Below, piece by piece: positions 18,529-27,596 of a DNA stretch of 64,000 nucleotides; position 1 is the first letter of the stretch; every line of letters starts with the position of its first letter. The notes beneath the pieces were generated by a model, which saw nothing but the letters and a program-made list of their open reading frames with translations, had not been told where the DNA came from and searched no databases. Both the position numbers and the translations under genes were made by a program. This DNA comes from Methyloversatilis discipulorum (lineage in GTDB: Bacteria > Pseudomonadota > Gammaproteobacteria > Burkholderiales > Rhodocyclaceae), in assembly GCF_000527135.1 (NCBI RefSeq), contig NZ_AZUP01000001.1, forward strand, positions 1,550,001 through 1,614,000, in the 5' to 3' direction.

Positions 18529-20355
18529 ATGTCACTGAAAAGAGCAACCGGCCAGACCGGTCTGCAGAAGAAACGTCTGAGCCGTGCCGTCGCCACCGCG
18601 ATCGCCGGCTTTGCGCTGGCGTCCGCATCGGGTGCCGCGCTCGCCAACGCCGAGCTGATCAAGCTTTCGCAGGACGATCGTCAGTGGGTCATGCAGGGCA
18701 AGGACTACGACCACAGCCACTACAGCGGCCTGAAGCAGATCAACCGCAGCAACGTGAAGAACCTGAAGGCCGCGTGGACCTTCTCGACCGGCGTGCTGCA
18801 CGGCCACGAGGGTGGTCCGCTGGTGGTGAACGGCATCATGTACATCCACACGCCCTTCCCCAACATCACCTACGCGATCGATCTCGACAACCCGAACAAG
18901 ATCCTGTGGGAACACAAGCCCAAGCAGGACGCATCGGTCCGCGCGGTCGCCTGCTGCGACGTCGTGAACCGTGGCCTCGCTTACGGCGACGGCAAGATCT
19001 TCAAGACCCAGCTCGACGGCCACATCGTTGCGCTGGACGCCAAGACCGGCAAGGAACTGTGGAAGATGGAGAACTCCGACCCGAAGGTCGGCTCCACGCT
19101 GACGCAGGCACCGATGGTGGTCGAGGACATGGTCATCGTCGGTTCGTCGGGTGCGGAGCTGGGCGTGCGTGGCTACGTCACCGCCTACCGCATCAAGGAC
19201 GGCAAGCAGGTCTGGCGCGCCTACGCCACCGGCCCGGACGAGGACATCCTGCTGGCTGACGACTTCAACATGGCGAACCCGCACTACGGTCAGAAGGGCC
19301 TCGGCACCTCGACCTGGGAAGGCGACGCATGGAAGATCGGCGGCGGCACCAACTGGGGCTGGTACGCCTACGACCCGGAACTGAAGCTGATGTACTACGG
19401 CTCGGGCAACCCGGCACCGTGGAACGAAACCATGCGCCCGGGCGACAACAAGTGGACCATGGCCATCTGGGGTCGCGACGTGAAGACCGGCAAGGCCAAG
19501 TTCGCCTTCCAGAAGACGCCGCATGACGAGTGGGACTACGCCGGCGTGAACTGGATCGGCCTGTCCGACCAGGTCGTCGACGGCAAGAAGCAGAAGCTGC
19601 TGACCCACCCGGACCGCAACGGCATCGTCTACACCCTGAACCGCGAGAACGGCAACCTCGTTCGCGCCGACAAGATCGACCCGTCGGTGAACGTGTTCAA
19701 GGGCTACGACATGAAGAAGGGCGTGCCCATCCGCGATCCCGAGTACTCGACCCGCATGGACCATCTGGCCAAGGGCATCTGCCCGTCCGCCATGGGCTAC
19801 CACAACCAGGGCCACGACTCGATCGACAAGAAGCGCGAACTGGTCATGCTCGGCACCAACATGATCTGCATGGACTGGGAGCCGTTCATGCTGCCCTACC
19901 GCGCAGGTCAGTTCTTCGTCGGCGCCACGCTGAACATGTATGCCACCCCGGGCAACAACGGCAACATGGGTCAGGTCAAGGCCTACGACGTCAAGACGTC
20001 GAAGTTCAAGTGGGTCAAGGACGAGAAGTTCTCGGTCTGGGGTGGTACCACCTCCACCGCCGGCGACCTCGTGTTCTACGGCACGCTGGACGGTCTGATC
20101 AAGGCGGTCGATGCCGACAACGGCAAGACGCTGTGGGAATTCAAGCTCCCGTCCGGCGTCATCGGCCACCCGGTCACCTATGAGCACAAGGGCAAGCAGT
20201 ACGTCGCCATCTACTACGGTGTGGGCGGCTGGCCCGGCGTCGGCCTCGTGTTCGACCTGACCGACCCGACCGCAGGTCTCGGTGCAGTGGGCGCCTTCAA
20301 GGAGCTCCAGCAGTACACCAAGATGGGCGGCGGCGTGATGGTGTTCTCGCTGTAA
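18529..20355 (+). CDS. mxaF: methanol dehydrogenase large subunit (calcium type, PQQ)
   Basis: Periplasmic PQQ-dependent methanol dehydrogenase alpha subunit, oxidising methanol to formaldehyde and passing electrons to cytochrome cL. The 608-residue precursor has a signal peptide (1-39, ending ALA), the adjacent-cysteine pair at 142-143, metal ligands Glu210 and Asn294, and catalytic Asp336 in EWDYAG. Residue 338, two after the catalytic Asp, is Ala; lanthanide-type XoxF enzymes have Asp there. GAELGVRGY and the mxaI gene downstream also fit MxaF. The C-terminus stops at MVFSL, without the roughly 20-residue tail of Methylobacterium MxaF. Start chosen from the strong AGGAGG and the signal peptide. 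Confidence 0.96.
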   Translation: MSLKRATGQTGLQKKRLSRAVATAIAGFALASASGAALANAELIKLSQDDRQWVMQGKDYDHSHYSGLKQINRSNVKNLKAAWTFSTGVLHGHEGGPLVVNGIMYIHTPFPNITYAIDLDNPNKILWEHKPKQDASVRAVACCDVVNRGLAYGDGKIFKTQLDGHIVALDAKTGKELWKMENSDPKVGSTLTQAPMVVEDMVIVGSSGAELGVRGYVTAYRIKDGKQVWRAYATGPDEDILLADDFNMANPHYGQKGLGTSTWEGDAWKIGGGTNWGWYAYDPELKLMYYGSGNPAPWNETMRPGDNKWTMAIWGRDVKTGKAKFAFQKTPHDEWDYAGVNWIGLSDQVVDGKKQKLLTHPDRNGIVYTLNRENGNLVRADKIDPSVNVFKGYDMKKGVPIRDPEYSTRMDHLAKGICPSAMGYHNQGHDSIDKKRELVMLGTNMICMDWEPFMLPYRAGQFFVGATLNMYATPGNNGNMGQVKAYDVKTSKFKWVKDEKFSVWGGTTSTAGDLVFYGTLDGLIKAVDADNGKTLWEFKLPSGVIGHPVTYEHKGKQYVAIYYGVGGWPGVGLVFDLTDPTAGLGAVGAFKELQQYTKMGGGVMVFSL

Positions 20356-20362
20356 GACGTAC

Positions 20363-20389
20363 CGGGCATGGCGCCACGCGCCATGCCCG
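20363..20389 (+). terminator. mxaF-mxaJ intergenic hairpin
   Basis: A perfect 12-bp stem (20363-20374 with 20378-20389) and a 3-nt loop, followed by TTT, sit in the 54-base gap between mxaF and mxaJ. It may be a partial terminator or RNA stabiliser that keeps mxaF transcript above the rest. Confidence 0.65.
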
Positions 20390-20409
20390 TTTCAGGCAGG
20401 AGATCCACG

Positions 20410-21249
20410 ATGAAACAGACCCTCATTGCAGCGCTGCTGTGCGCGCTCGGCGGCGTCGCACACGCCGCCGGCACGCTCAAGGTGTGCGCGGCCGACAACG
20501 AAATGCCCTACGCCAACGAGCGGGGCGAAGGATTCGAAGACCGCATCGCCGAAAAGCTGGCAGCGGCCATGGACATGAAGCTGGAGCGCGTCGGCTTCAG
20601 CGACCCGCGCTACGTGGTGCGCGACCTGCTCGACAAGGGCAAGTGCGACGTCATGCTCGGCGTCGATGCGGGCGATCCCCGCGTCGCCACGACCCGCGCC
20701 TACTACCGTTCGAGCTATGTGTTCGTCACCCGCGCCGACTTCGGCCAGGAGGTGACCGGCTGGGACAGCCCGGCGCTGCAGACCGCGCACATCGGCGTCA
20801 TACCCGGCACGCCGGCGGAAGTGATGCTGGTGCAGCTCGGCCGCTATGCCGACAGCTTCCGCTACATGATGTCGCTCGGCGGCAACAAGGCACCGCGCAA
20901 CCGCTACGTGCGCTACGACAGCGAAAAGCTGATCCGCGACCTCGCCGCCGGCGAGATCGACGTCGCCGTGGCCTGGGCACCGTCGGTCGCCCGCTACATC
21001 AAGAGCGCAGCGACGCCGCTGAAGGTCACTCAGGTACCGGCCCAGGCCACGAAGTCGAATGGCGAACCGGTGCATTTCCACTTCGACACCGCCATCGCCG
21101 TGCGCAAGGACGACCGCGCACTGCTGGCCCGCATCGAAGCCGCGCTCGCGCGCAGCCGTGACGACATCGAGGGCGTATTGCGCGCCGAAGGCATACAGAT
21201 TCTGCCGCCGAACCCGGTGGCCGAAGGAAACAAGGACAGCAAGGGATGA
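20410..21249 (+). CDS. mxaJ: MxaJ, methanol dehydrogenase-associated solute-binding-like protein
   Basis: Periplasmic protein with the fold of amino-acid-binding proteins (SBP_bac_3). It is needed for active methanol dehydrogenase and probably helps assemble it rather than importing a solute. It has 279 residues, with a signal peptide (1-19), KVCAADNEMPYANERGEGFED, which is typical of MxaJ/XoxJ, CDVMLGVDAGDPRV, and a C-terminal domain from about 115. The ATG at 20410 follows a ribosome-binding site (caggaga). Its stop overlaps the mxaG start by 4 bases. The F-J-G-I order is conserved in methylotrophs. Confidence 0.93.
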   Translation: MKQTLIAALLCALGGVAHAAGTLKVCAADNEMPYANERGEGFEDRIAEKLAAAMDMKLERVGFSDPRYVVRDLLDKGKCDVMLGVDAGDPRVATTRAYYRSSYVFVTRADFGQEVTGWDSPALQTAHIGVIPGTPAEVMLVQLGRYADSFRYMMSLGGNKAPRNRYVRYDSEKLIRDLAAGEIDVAVAWAPSVARYIKSAATPLKVTQVPAQATKSNGEPVHFHFDTAIAVRKDDRALLARIEAALARSRDDIEGVLRAEGIQILPPNPVAEGNKDSKG

Positions 21250-21725
21250 AGTTTCAAGTCAGCAAACTGGTCGCGGCAACCCTGATGGGTGGCGCCATCG
21301 CCACGGCGATCGCCGCCGGCAGCCCGCCGCGCTTCTACAACATCATCGAAGGTTCGCCACTCGACTTCTCCGGCAAGGAGGAAAGCGAAGCGGTGAAGAA
21401 CTTCAAGCAGACGGGCATCAACCCCTACAACACCGACGCCGCCAAGATCGCCGAGGGCGAGTCGCTGTACTCGACCGCCTGCTCGGGCTGTCACGGCCAT
21501 CACGCCGAAGGCAAGCTCGGCCCCGGTCTGGCCGACGACTACTGGACCTACCCGGCGAATGCCACCGACGCCGGCCTGTTCTCCAGCATCTACGGCGGTC
21601 TGCAGGGAATGATGGGGCCGCAGAGCGGGCACCTGTCGCAGGACGAAATCCTGGTGATCATGAGCTGGATCCGCTCGGTCTATAAGGGCGATCCGGCCAA
21701 GGCACTGTGGAAGCAGGCGAACTGA
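21246..21725 (+). CDS. mxaG: cytochrome cL, electron acceptor of methanol dehydrogenase
   Basis: Periplasmic class I c-type cytochrome that takes electrons from MxaFI. The precursor is 159 residues with a signal peptide (1-24, ending AIAA). Haem binds at CSGCH (79-83), with a methionine ligand in the GMMGPQ segment (122-123). FYNIIEGSPLDFSGKE near the mature N-terminus and WTYPANATDAGLFSSIYGG are typical of cytochrome cL. It is translationally coupled to mxaJ by an ATGA overlap. It is on the short side for the family but complete. Confidence 0.93.
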   Translation: MKFQVSKLVAATLMGGAIATAIAAGSPPRFYNIIEGSPLDFSGKEESEAVKNFKQTGINPYNTDAAKIAEGESLYSTACSGCHGHHAEGKLGPGLADDYWTYPANATDAGLFSSIYGGLQGMMGPQSGHLSQDEILVIMSWIRSVYKGDPAKALWKQAN

Positions 21726-21802
21726 GGAAGGCGAAGTTTTCGACCCGGCCCCGTCCGGGCCGTCACGTGCAGCACCCACATCACAACCACGGAGGAATGA
21801 CA

Positions 21803-22084
21803 ATGAAGATCCGCACCGCAGCCCGTCTTGCAGCCACTTCCGCACTCCTGCTGCTGGCCGGCGGCGCCCACGCCTACGACGGCACCAAGTGCAAGGCGGC
21901 CGGCAACTGCTGGGAGCCGAAGCCGGGCTATCCGGACAAGGTGGCCGGCTCCAAGTACGACCCGAAGCACGACGCCAAGGAGCTGTCCAAGCAGGGCGAC
22001 TCCATCAAGCAGATGGAAGCGCGCAATGCCAAGCGCGTCGAGCAGCTCAACGCCACCGGCACCTTCAAGTACGACGTCAACTGA
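21803..22084 (+). CDS. mxaI: methanol dehydrogenase small subunit
   Basis: Beta subunit of the alpha2-beta2 methanol dehydrogenase, a small, Lys-rich periplasmic peptide that wraps the large subunit. The precursor is 93 residues with a signal peptide (1-22, ending AHA), then YDGTKCKAAGNCWEPKPGYP with the conserved cysteine pair, and a long charged helix. The start at 21803 is preferred over the ATG at 21797 because it stands seven bases from GGAGG. Its presence distinguishes a true Mxa system from Xox, which lacks this subunit. Confidence 0.95.
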   Translation: MKIRTAARLAATSALLLLAGGAHAYDGTKCKAAGNCWEPKPGYPDKVAGSKYDPKHDAKELSKQGDSIKQMEARNAKRVEQLNATGTFKYDVN

Positions 22085-22096
22085 TCGTCGCGTCCT

Positions 22097-22131
22097 CCCG
22101 GCCGGGCGAGCTCCCCTCTCGTCCGGCCGGG
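22097..22131 (+). terminator. hairpin between mxaI and mxaR
   Basis: A 9-bp GC stem (22097-22105 with 22123-22131) with a 17-nt loop lies 13 bases after mxaI. It could limit read-through from the abundant structural genes into the maturation genes. Confidence 0.55.
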
Positions 22132-22205
22132 TTCCCGAAGGCCACGCGGAACGCGCCGCGCCTTCCCAGCCGCGACCTCGCGGCCAACCCGATCTGGAAT
22201 CCCGG

Positions 22206-23228
22206 ATGCACTCCGAACCTGTTGACCTGTCGGCATGGCGGGTCCGTGCGCTCGACTTCGAGCGCCAGCTGAACGCGGTGCTGGTCGGCATGCCGCGCAC
22301 CGTGCGACTGATGACCATCGCGGTGTTCGCCCGCGGCCACGTACTGCTCGAAGGCGATGTCGGCGTCGGCAAGACCACGCTGCTGAAGGCGGTGGCGCGC
22401 GGCATCGGCGGCGCCTACCAGCGCATCGAAGGCACCGTGGACCTGATGCCCGGCGACCTCGTCTATCACACCTATGTCGGCGACGACGGCCGCCCGCGTG
22501 TCGAGCCGGGCCCGCTGATCGCGCAGGGCAGCGAGCTGGCGGTGTTCTTCTTCAACGAGATCAACCGCGCCCGCCCGCAGGTCCATGCACTGCTGCTGCG
22601 CCTGATGGCCGAACGCACGGTGAGCGCCTTCAACCGCGAATACACCTTGCCGTGGATGCAGGTGTTCGCCGACCGCAACCGGGTCGAGCGCGAAGAAACC
22701 TTCGAACTGCCCTCGGCCGCCCGCGACCGTTTCCTGCTCGAAGTGTCAGTCGAGGCGCCGGACGCGCGCGACCAGCTGCGCGGCCTCATGTTCGACACCC
22801 GCTTCCACGACGCCGACGCGCTGATCTCCAGCGTCGAACCTGGCATGCTGGACCACACGCGCCTGAACGATGTCGCACAGTCCATCCAGGACACCGTGCA
22901 GTCCAGCCCGGCGCTCGACGACTACGGCGTCGACCTCTGGCTGGCAACGCGCCAGCCAGCGCAGTACGGCGTGCAGCTGTCCGACGTCGACATCGATCAG
23001 TTCATCCTCTCTGGCGCCAGCCCGCGTGGCGTCGCCATGCTGGCACGCGCCGCCCGCGTGCAGGCCTGGCTCGAAGGCCGCGACCGCCTGGTGCCGGAAG
23101 ACCTGCACGCGGTGTTCTTCGAGGCGATCGCGCACCGCCTCTGCCTGAACCCGGTGTACGAGACGCAGCGCCCGCTGTACGCCCGCCCCTTCGTCACCGA
23201 GGTGCTGCGCCAGGTCGCCTCGCCATGA
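22206..23228 (+). CDS. mxaR: MxaR, MoxR-type AAA+ ATPase
   Basis: Cytosolic AAA+ ATPase of the MoxR family, 340 residues, acting with the MxaS/C/L group in maturing methanol dehydrogenase. Walker A is GDVGVGKT (50-57), Walker B is around FFFNEINR (114-121), and sensor/arginine-finger region PSAARDRFLLEV follows. The MoxR ATPase next to DUF58 and VWA-domain proteins is the classic chaperone arrangement. The ATG at 22206 gives the family length; the longer open frame upstream crosses mxaI. Its stop overlaps the mxaS start (ATGA). Confidence 0.9.
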   Translation: MHSEPVDLSAWRVRALDFERQLNAVLVGMPRTVRLMTIAVFARGHVLLEGDVGVGKTTLLKAVARGIGGAYQRIEGTVDLMPGDLVYHTYVGDDGRPRVEPGPLIAQGSELAVFFFNEINRARPQVHALLLRLMAERTVSAFNREYTLPWMQVFADRNRVEREETFELPSAARDRFLLEVSVEAPDARDQLRGLMFDTRFHDADALISSVEPGMLDHTRLNDVAQSIQDTVQSSPALDDYGVDLWLATRQPAQYGVQLSDVDIDQFILSGASPRGVAMLARAARVQAWLEGRDRLVPEDLHAVFFEAIAHRLCLNPVYETQRPLYARPFVTEVLRQVASP

Positions 23229-24070
23229 CAGCGTCCGCGCTCGCCTACGCGCTGCGCTGGCGCAGTCGCGCGGTCACGCCGGGTGCGCACCGCGGCACGC
23301 TGTCCGGGCCGGGGCACGACTTCGAACGCAGCGTGCCGCTGTCCGGCAACCGCGACGCGCGCCGGCTCGACCTGCGGGCGACGCTGCGCGACCCGTCGGA
23401 ACGCGTGTGGGTGCGGCTGTTCCGGCAACAGGCCGTGGTGCCGGTGGTGGTGCTGGTCGACGTGTCGCGCTCGATGGACTACCGCGGCGCGACGCACCGG
23501 CATGCGCTCGCCGCCGAACTCGCCGAGGCGATTGCGCACGCCGCCTGGCGCATCGGCGATCCGTTCGCACTGATCGCCTGCGACCACCGCATCCGTGCGG
23601 AACTGACGCTGCCGCCCTGCCGCAGCGCGGCCGGTGCGCGCGCCGCCCTCGCCCGGCTGCGCGCACACGTACCGGATGGCGACGACAACAGCGCACTGCT
23701 CAAAGCCGCCCCGCTGCTGCCGCGCCGGCGCTCGCTGGTATTCCTGCTCACCGACGGCCACATGCCGGACGAGCGCCTGAACCGCGTGCTCGGCAGCCTC
23801 GCCCGCCACGACGTGGTCACCGTGGTACTCGGCGACAGCCGCGAACAGCACGCCTCTGCGCGCTGGGGCATCGCCCGCCTGCGCGACCTTGAAAGCGGCG
23901 CCGAGCGTCTGCTGCTGCAGCGCCCGGCCCTCGCCCGCGCCTTCGTCGAGGCGCAGGCGGCGCGGCGCGAACGGCTGCGCCACATCGCGCTGCGCCACGG
24001 ACGCCCGCCGCTGTTCATCGACGATCGCATCGATCCGGTGCAGTTCAACCGCTACTTCCTGCAGTCATGA
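23225..24070 (+). CDS. mxaS: MxaS, DUF58/VWA-type maturation protein
   Basis: A 281-residue protein without a clear signal peptide. The DUF58-type N-terminal part (LSGNRDARRLDLRATLRDP) leads into a von Willebrand A-like domain with the metal-ion site DVSRS (79-83) and the later FLLTDGHMP. It belongs to the MxaR-MxaS pair of MoxR ATPase and its partner. The exact step is unknown; the group is associated with metal insertion and assembly of the dehydrogenase. Start and stop overlap neighbours by 4 bases on both sides. Confidence 0.85.
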   Translation: MTASALAYALRWRSRAVTPGAHRGTLSGPGHDFERSVPLSGNRDARRLDLRATLRDPSERVWVRLFRQQAVVPVVVLVDVSRSMDYRGATHRHALAAELAEAIAHAAWRIGDPFALIACDHRIRAELTLPPCRSAAGARAALARLRAHVPDGDDNSALLKAAPLLPRRRSLVFLLTDGHMPDERLNRVLGSLARHDVVTVVLGDSREQHASARWGIARLRDLESGAERLLLQRPALARAFVEAQAARRERLRHIALRHGRPPLFIDDRIDPVQFNRYFLQS

Positions 24071-25011
24071 AACGGTCCTCCGTCCCTGCACTTCTTTCCT
24101 TGCTGCTCTGCCTGTTCACCGTACCGGCGATGGCGACGGTCACGCTGAAGCAGATCGAGTGGCCGCGCAACTTCGGCTACCGCATCGGCGACACCGTGCC
24201 GGTCGCACTGACGCTGAGCGTGCCGCCCGGCTGGGCACCCGACCGCGACGGCCTGCCGGAGCCGGGCCAGGGCGACCGCCAGTTCGAACTGCGCAGCCTC
24301 ACCGCCGTCGACGCGCCGGGGCGCTGCCCAGACTGCCGCCTCTACACGCTGGAATGGCAGCTGATGAAGAGCGTGCGCGCGCCGCAGACGCTGCGCCTGT
24401 CTCCCACCGTGCTGCGTTTCCGCAAGGACAACGCGGTGGCCGAGATCAAGGTGCCCGCCTTCGATCTGAGCACGGCGCCGCTGCTGCACTGGGCGTCGAA
24501 GAAGGACATTGTCAGCAGCGTGCATCCGGGCTACCGCGCCACCGCCTTCGACAGCAGCGCACCGCTCGCGCGTGCGCTGGGCTGGGCCGGCGCCGCAGCG
24601 GCGCTGCTGCTGGCCGCGCTGTGGGTGGCCGGACGGCTGGGCACGCAGCGCGCGCGTCCGTTCGCCCGCGCCTGGCGCAGCGTGCGCGCGCTGCGCGGCC
24701 GCGATGACGCGGAAGCGCTCGAACAGGCCTTCCGCGCGCTGCACCATGCGTGCAACGAAAGTGCCGGGCAGACCGTGTTCGCCTCCACGCTGCCGGACTT
24801 CATCGCCGCCCACCCGGCCTTCGCCGACCAGGCTCCGGCGCTGGAAGCGGCCTTCGCCGCCTCGCGTGCCTGCTTCTACGGGCTGCCGCCCGACCCGCGC
24901 TACACGCAGCCCGACGCGCTGCTGCCGCTGCTGGCGGCACTGCGCGACCGCGAGCGGCTCGGCGCACGGCGGCGTCCGGTCAGCCCATCCGTCGTCGTCG
25001 AAGCCGCTTGA
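24067..25011 (+). CDS. mxaA: MxaA, methanol dehydrogenase maturation protein
   Basis: A 314-residue membrane-anchored periplasmic protein with a signal peptide (1-21) and a beta-rich periplasmic part with a CPDCR motif around residue 80. One membrane helix at about 177-196 is followed by a cytosolic helical tail. In Methylobacterium, mxaA mutants make inactive dehydrogenase lacking calcium, so the family is linked to calcium insertion. It overlaps mxaS by 4 bases and is followed by a 7-base gap to mxaC. Confidence 0.87.
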   Translation: MKRSSVPALLSLLLCLFTVPAMATVTLKQIEWPRNFGYRIGDTVPVALTLSVPPGWAPDRDGLPEPGQGDRQFELRSLTAVDAPGRCPDCRLYTLEWQLMKSVRAPQTLRLSPTVLRFRKDNAVAEIKVPAFDLSTAPLLHWASKKDIVSSVHPGYRATAFDSSAPLARALGWAGAAAALLLAALWVAGRLGTQRARPFARAWRSVRALRGRDDAEALEQAFRALHHACNESAGQTVFASTLPDFIAAHPAFADQAPALEAAFAASRACFYGLPPDPRYTQPDALLPLLAALRDRERLGARRRPVSPSVVVEAA

Positions 25012-25018
25012 GCCCGAC

Positions 25019-25999
25019 ATGATGTCCTTCGATCATCCGCACTGGCTGTGGGCTGCACTGCTCGCGCTGCTGCCGCTGCTGTGGCACGGCCAGCGCACGC
25101 TGCCGCACGGCTGGCTGCCTGGCGTGCCGGCCGATCCGGCGTCGCGCGCACTGGCCGTCGCGCTGCGTCTGCTGGGCGCGCTGGCAGTGCTCGGCAGCGT
25201 GATCGCGCTGGCCGGTCCGCACCGTCAGGGCGAAGACGTCGAACGGGTCGGCAACGGCGCCCACGTCGTCATCACGCTGGACCGCAGCGCCAGCATGAGC
25301 GACGGCTTCGCCGGTCGTGGCGCGCAGCAGGGCGACGAAGCCAAGGGCCGCGCCGCCGCCCGCCTGCTCGAAGACTTCGTGCGCGAGCGCCCGCGCGACC
25401 TGTTCGGCGTGGTGTCCTTCAGCACGGCGCCGGTGCATGGCCTCGAACTGACCGCCGACCACGACGCGGTGCGCGCCGCGATACGCGCGTCGGCCGCACC
25501 CGGCGTCGGACTGACCAATATCGCCGCCGGCCTGACGATGTCGCTCGAGCAGTTCCGCGACAAGCCGGTGACCGGCTCACGCGTGGTGCTGCTGGTGTCG
25601 GACGGCGCCGCGCAGATCGACGTGCGCAAGCAGAACCAGATCCGCCGCCTGTTCGCCGAGAACCGCAGCGCGCTGTACTGGATCTTCCTGCGCACCGCCG
25701 GCGGCCGCGGCCCGTCCGACCCGCCGGACCCGGAAGCCGGCTTCGATCCGGCGCCGGAGTACTTCCTGAACGAGTACTTCCGCGACCTCGGCGTGCCCTA
25801 CCGGCTGTACGAAGCCGACACACCGGACGCACTCGCCCGCGCCATCGCCGACGTCGCCCGCCTGCAGAACCAGCCGCTGCGCTATCGCGAAACACCGCCG
25901 CGGCAGGACCTCGGCGGGCTGTTCATCGGCATCGCCTTCGCCTGCAGCCTGCTGCTACTGGCCGCCCGCACTTTCGAGGTTCCCGCATGGTCCCGCTGA
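25019..25999 (+). CDS. mxaC: MxaC, membrane VWA-domain maturation protein
   Basis: A 326-residue inner-membrane protein. Hydrophobic helices lie at about 9-22 and 45-65, then a von Willebrand A domain with the intact metal-ion adhesion motif DRSAS (88-92), TNIAAGL and LLVSDGAA, and a C-terminal helix (about 303-320). Its layout resembles BatA/BatB proteins that work with MoxR ATPases. Two ATGs stand in tandem at 25019 and 25022. It overlaps mxaK by 13 bases. Confidence 0.87.
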   Translation: MMSFDHPHWLWAALLALLPLLWHGQRTLPHGWLPGVPADPASRALAVALRLLGALAVLGSVIALAGPHRQGEDVERVGNGAHVVITLDRSASMSDGFAGRGAQQGDEAKGRAAARLLEDFVRERPRDLFGVVSFSTAPVHGLELTADHDAVRAAIRASAAPGVGLTNIAAGLTMSLEQFRDKPVTGSRVVLLVSDGAAQIDVRKQNQIRRLFAENRSALYWIFLRTAGGRGPSDPPDPEAGFDPAPEYFLNEYFRDLGVPYRLYEADTPDALARAIADVARLQNQPLRYRETPPRQDLGGLFIGIAFACSLLLLAARTFEVPAWSR

Positions 26000-26595
26000 T
26001 GTCGCCGTCTGCACTCCTTCACCTGCTGCGCCGCCGCTCGGCCGCACTGCTCTACCTGCTGGCCGCACTCGCCGCAGCCGCCAGCCTGCATGCGCTGTGG
26101 CAGGGCTGGCGGGCGCACGATGCCAACCGGCAGATGCGCGACGGCGTGGCCGACGCCGGCGCACCACCGATGGTGCTGTTCGCCCGCGCCGTGACGCTGG
26201 ACCGGAAGCGCGACAACGACGCGGCACTGGCCGCCTACAGCGAAGCCGAGACGCAGGCCGAACTGCGCGGCGACCCGGCACTGGCGCGTGCCGCCCGGGT
26301 CAATGCCGCCAACATCTATCTACGGCGAGCGATCGAGGTGGCCACCGGCGAAGGTGCGGCGGCGCGCGCCATCACCCTGGTCGAACTGGCCAAGACCGGC
26401 TACCGCCGTGCGCTGCGCGAACAGCCGGAGGACTGGGGCACGCGCTACAACTTTGAACTGGCGCAGGTGCTGGTGCCCGACTACGAGGTGCGCAACTGGC
26501 GCAAGGACGGCAAGGAGACCAAGGTCGATGACGACGCGCTGCCCGACAAGGCGGCGTGGACCGAGATGGTCGGCGCACCGCGAGGCATGCATTGA
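25987..26595 (+). CDS. mxaK: MxaK, maturation protein
   Basis: A 202-residue membrane-anchored protein. One N-terminal helix (about 18-37) is followed by a helical, TPR-like periplasmic domain (NDAALAAYSEAETQAEL, then AARVNAANIYLRRA), and a C-terminal part includes RYNFELAQVL. In Methylobacterium, mxaA/K/L mutants are affected in calcium insertion into methanol dehydrogenase. It is nested between mxaC (13-base overlap) and mxaL (TTGA overlap). Confidence 0.85.
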   Translation: MVPLMSPSALLHLLRRRSAALLYLLAALAAAASLHALWQGWRAHDANRQMRDGVADAGAPPMVLFARAVTLDRKRDNDAALAAYSEAETQAELRGDPALARAARVNAANIYLRRAIEVATGEGAAARAITLVELAKTGYRRALREQPEDWGTRYNFELAQVLVPDYEVRNWRKDGKETKVDDDALPDKAAWTEMVGAPRGMH

Positions 26596-27593
26596 AGGTC
26601 GCCGACACCCTGCGCGGGCGCGGTGCGCGCTTCTGGCTGCTCGCCGCGGCCAGTGCCTGTCTTGGCGTGGCGCTGTTCGATCCGGCGGTGCAGGTCGAGC
26701 GGCGCGTCGGCACCTACATGATGGTGTTCGACATCACGCAGAGCATGAACACCCGCGACGTCGGCCCGGCCGACGCCCGCATCGGCCGGCTGGACCACGC
26801 GAAGCAGCTGGCCATCGCCACACTCGACCGTCTGCCCTGCGGCACGCAGGTGGGCGTATCCATTTTCGTCGAGCGGCGCACGCAGCCACTGCTGATGCCG
26901 GTCGACGTCTGCATCGACCGCGCCGCGCTGAACGACGCCATCGGCCACATCGACTGGCGCATGGCCTGGGCCGCCGACAGTCATCTGTACTACGGCACCT
27001 ACTCCGCGCTCGACGACATCCGCCGGATGACGCCGGGCGCCGCCCTCGCCTTTTTCACCGACGGCCACCAGGCGCCGGCGCTGCACCCGGGCCGCATTCC
27101 GGCCTGGGATGGCGAACCGGGCGAAGTGCCTGGCGTGCTGTTCGGGGTCGGCGGCGAGCAGCCGGAACCGGTGCCCAAGCTGGGCGAGAAGGGGCGCATC
27201 GAAGGCTACTGGACCGCCGAAGACACGGCCGGCTTCGCCAGCGCCGGCGCCCCCACGCTGTCGGTGCTCGACATGGAAAAGCTGGGCGGCGACATCCGCA
27301 ACGCACCGCAGCGCGCGCCCGGCTCCGACAACGACCACCTGTCGCTGCGCCGCGACGACGTGCTCGAAGACCTTGCCCAGCGCACCGGTCTCGGCGTCGC
27401 GGTCGCCCGCTCGCCGGAGCAGATCGCCGCGCAGCTGCGTGCCCTGCCCGGCGGCCGGGTCGCCGACACCCGCTTCGCGCTGCGCCCGCTGCTCGCGCTG
27501 GCCGGCCTCGCCGCACTGCTTGCCAGCCTCGCGCCGGCGCCGTCCGCCGTCCGCCGCCGCGCACAACGATTGTTCACCTTCAGGAGTGCCTGA
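26592..27593 (+). CDS. mxaL: MxaL, VWA-domain maturation protein
   Basis: A 333-residue membrane protein. A helix near the N-terminus (about 14-30) leads into a periplasmic von Willebrand A domain with the metal-site variant DITQS (47-51) and AFFTDGHQAP, and a helix near the C-terminus (about 297-318). No in-frame ATG is available; the TTG at 26592 overlaps the mxaK stop exactly as the other couplings here do, and a GTG at 26556 is the alternative. It completes the A-C-K-L set linked to calcium insertion. Confidence 0.85.
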   Translation: MKVADTLRGRGARFWLLAAASACLGVALFDPAVQVERRVGTYMMVFDITQSMNTRDVGPADARIGRLDHAKQLAIATLDRLPCGTQVGVSIFVERRTQPLLMPVDVCIDRAALNDAIGHIDWRMAWAADSHLYYGTYSALDDIRRMTPGAALAFFTDGHQAPALHPGRIPAWDGEPGEVPGVLFGVGGEQPEPVPKLGEKGRIEGYWTAEDTAGFASAGAPTLSVLDMEKLGGDIRNAPQRAPGSDNDHLSLRRDDVLEDLAQRTGLGVAVARSPEQIAAQLRALPGGRVADTRFALRPLLALAGLAALLASLAPAPSAVRRRAQRLFTFRSA

Positions 27594-27596
27594 TCC

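Noticed and set aside
18529-20355. Annotating the large methanol dehydrogenase as lanthanide-dependent XoxF
   Set aside because: The residue two after the catalytic Asp is Ala338, not Asp; GAELGVRGY is MxaF-like; and mxaI plus the mxaRSACKLD set follow.
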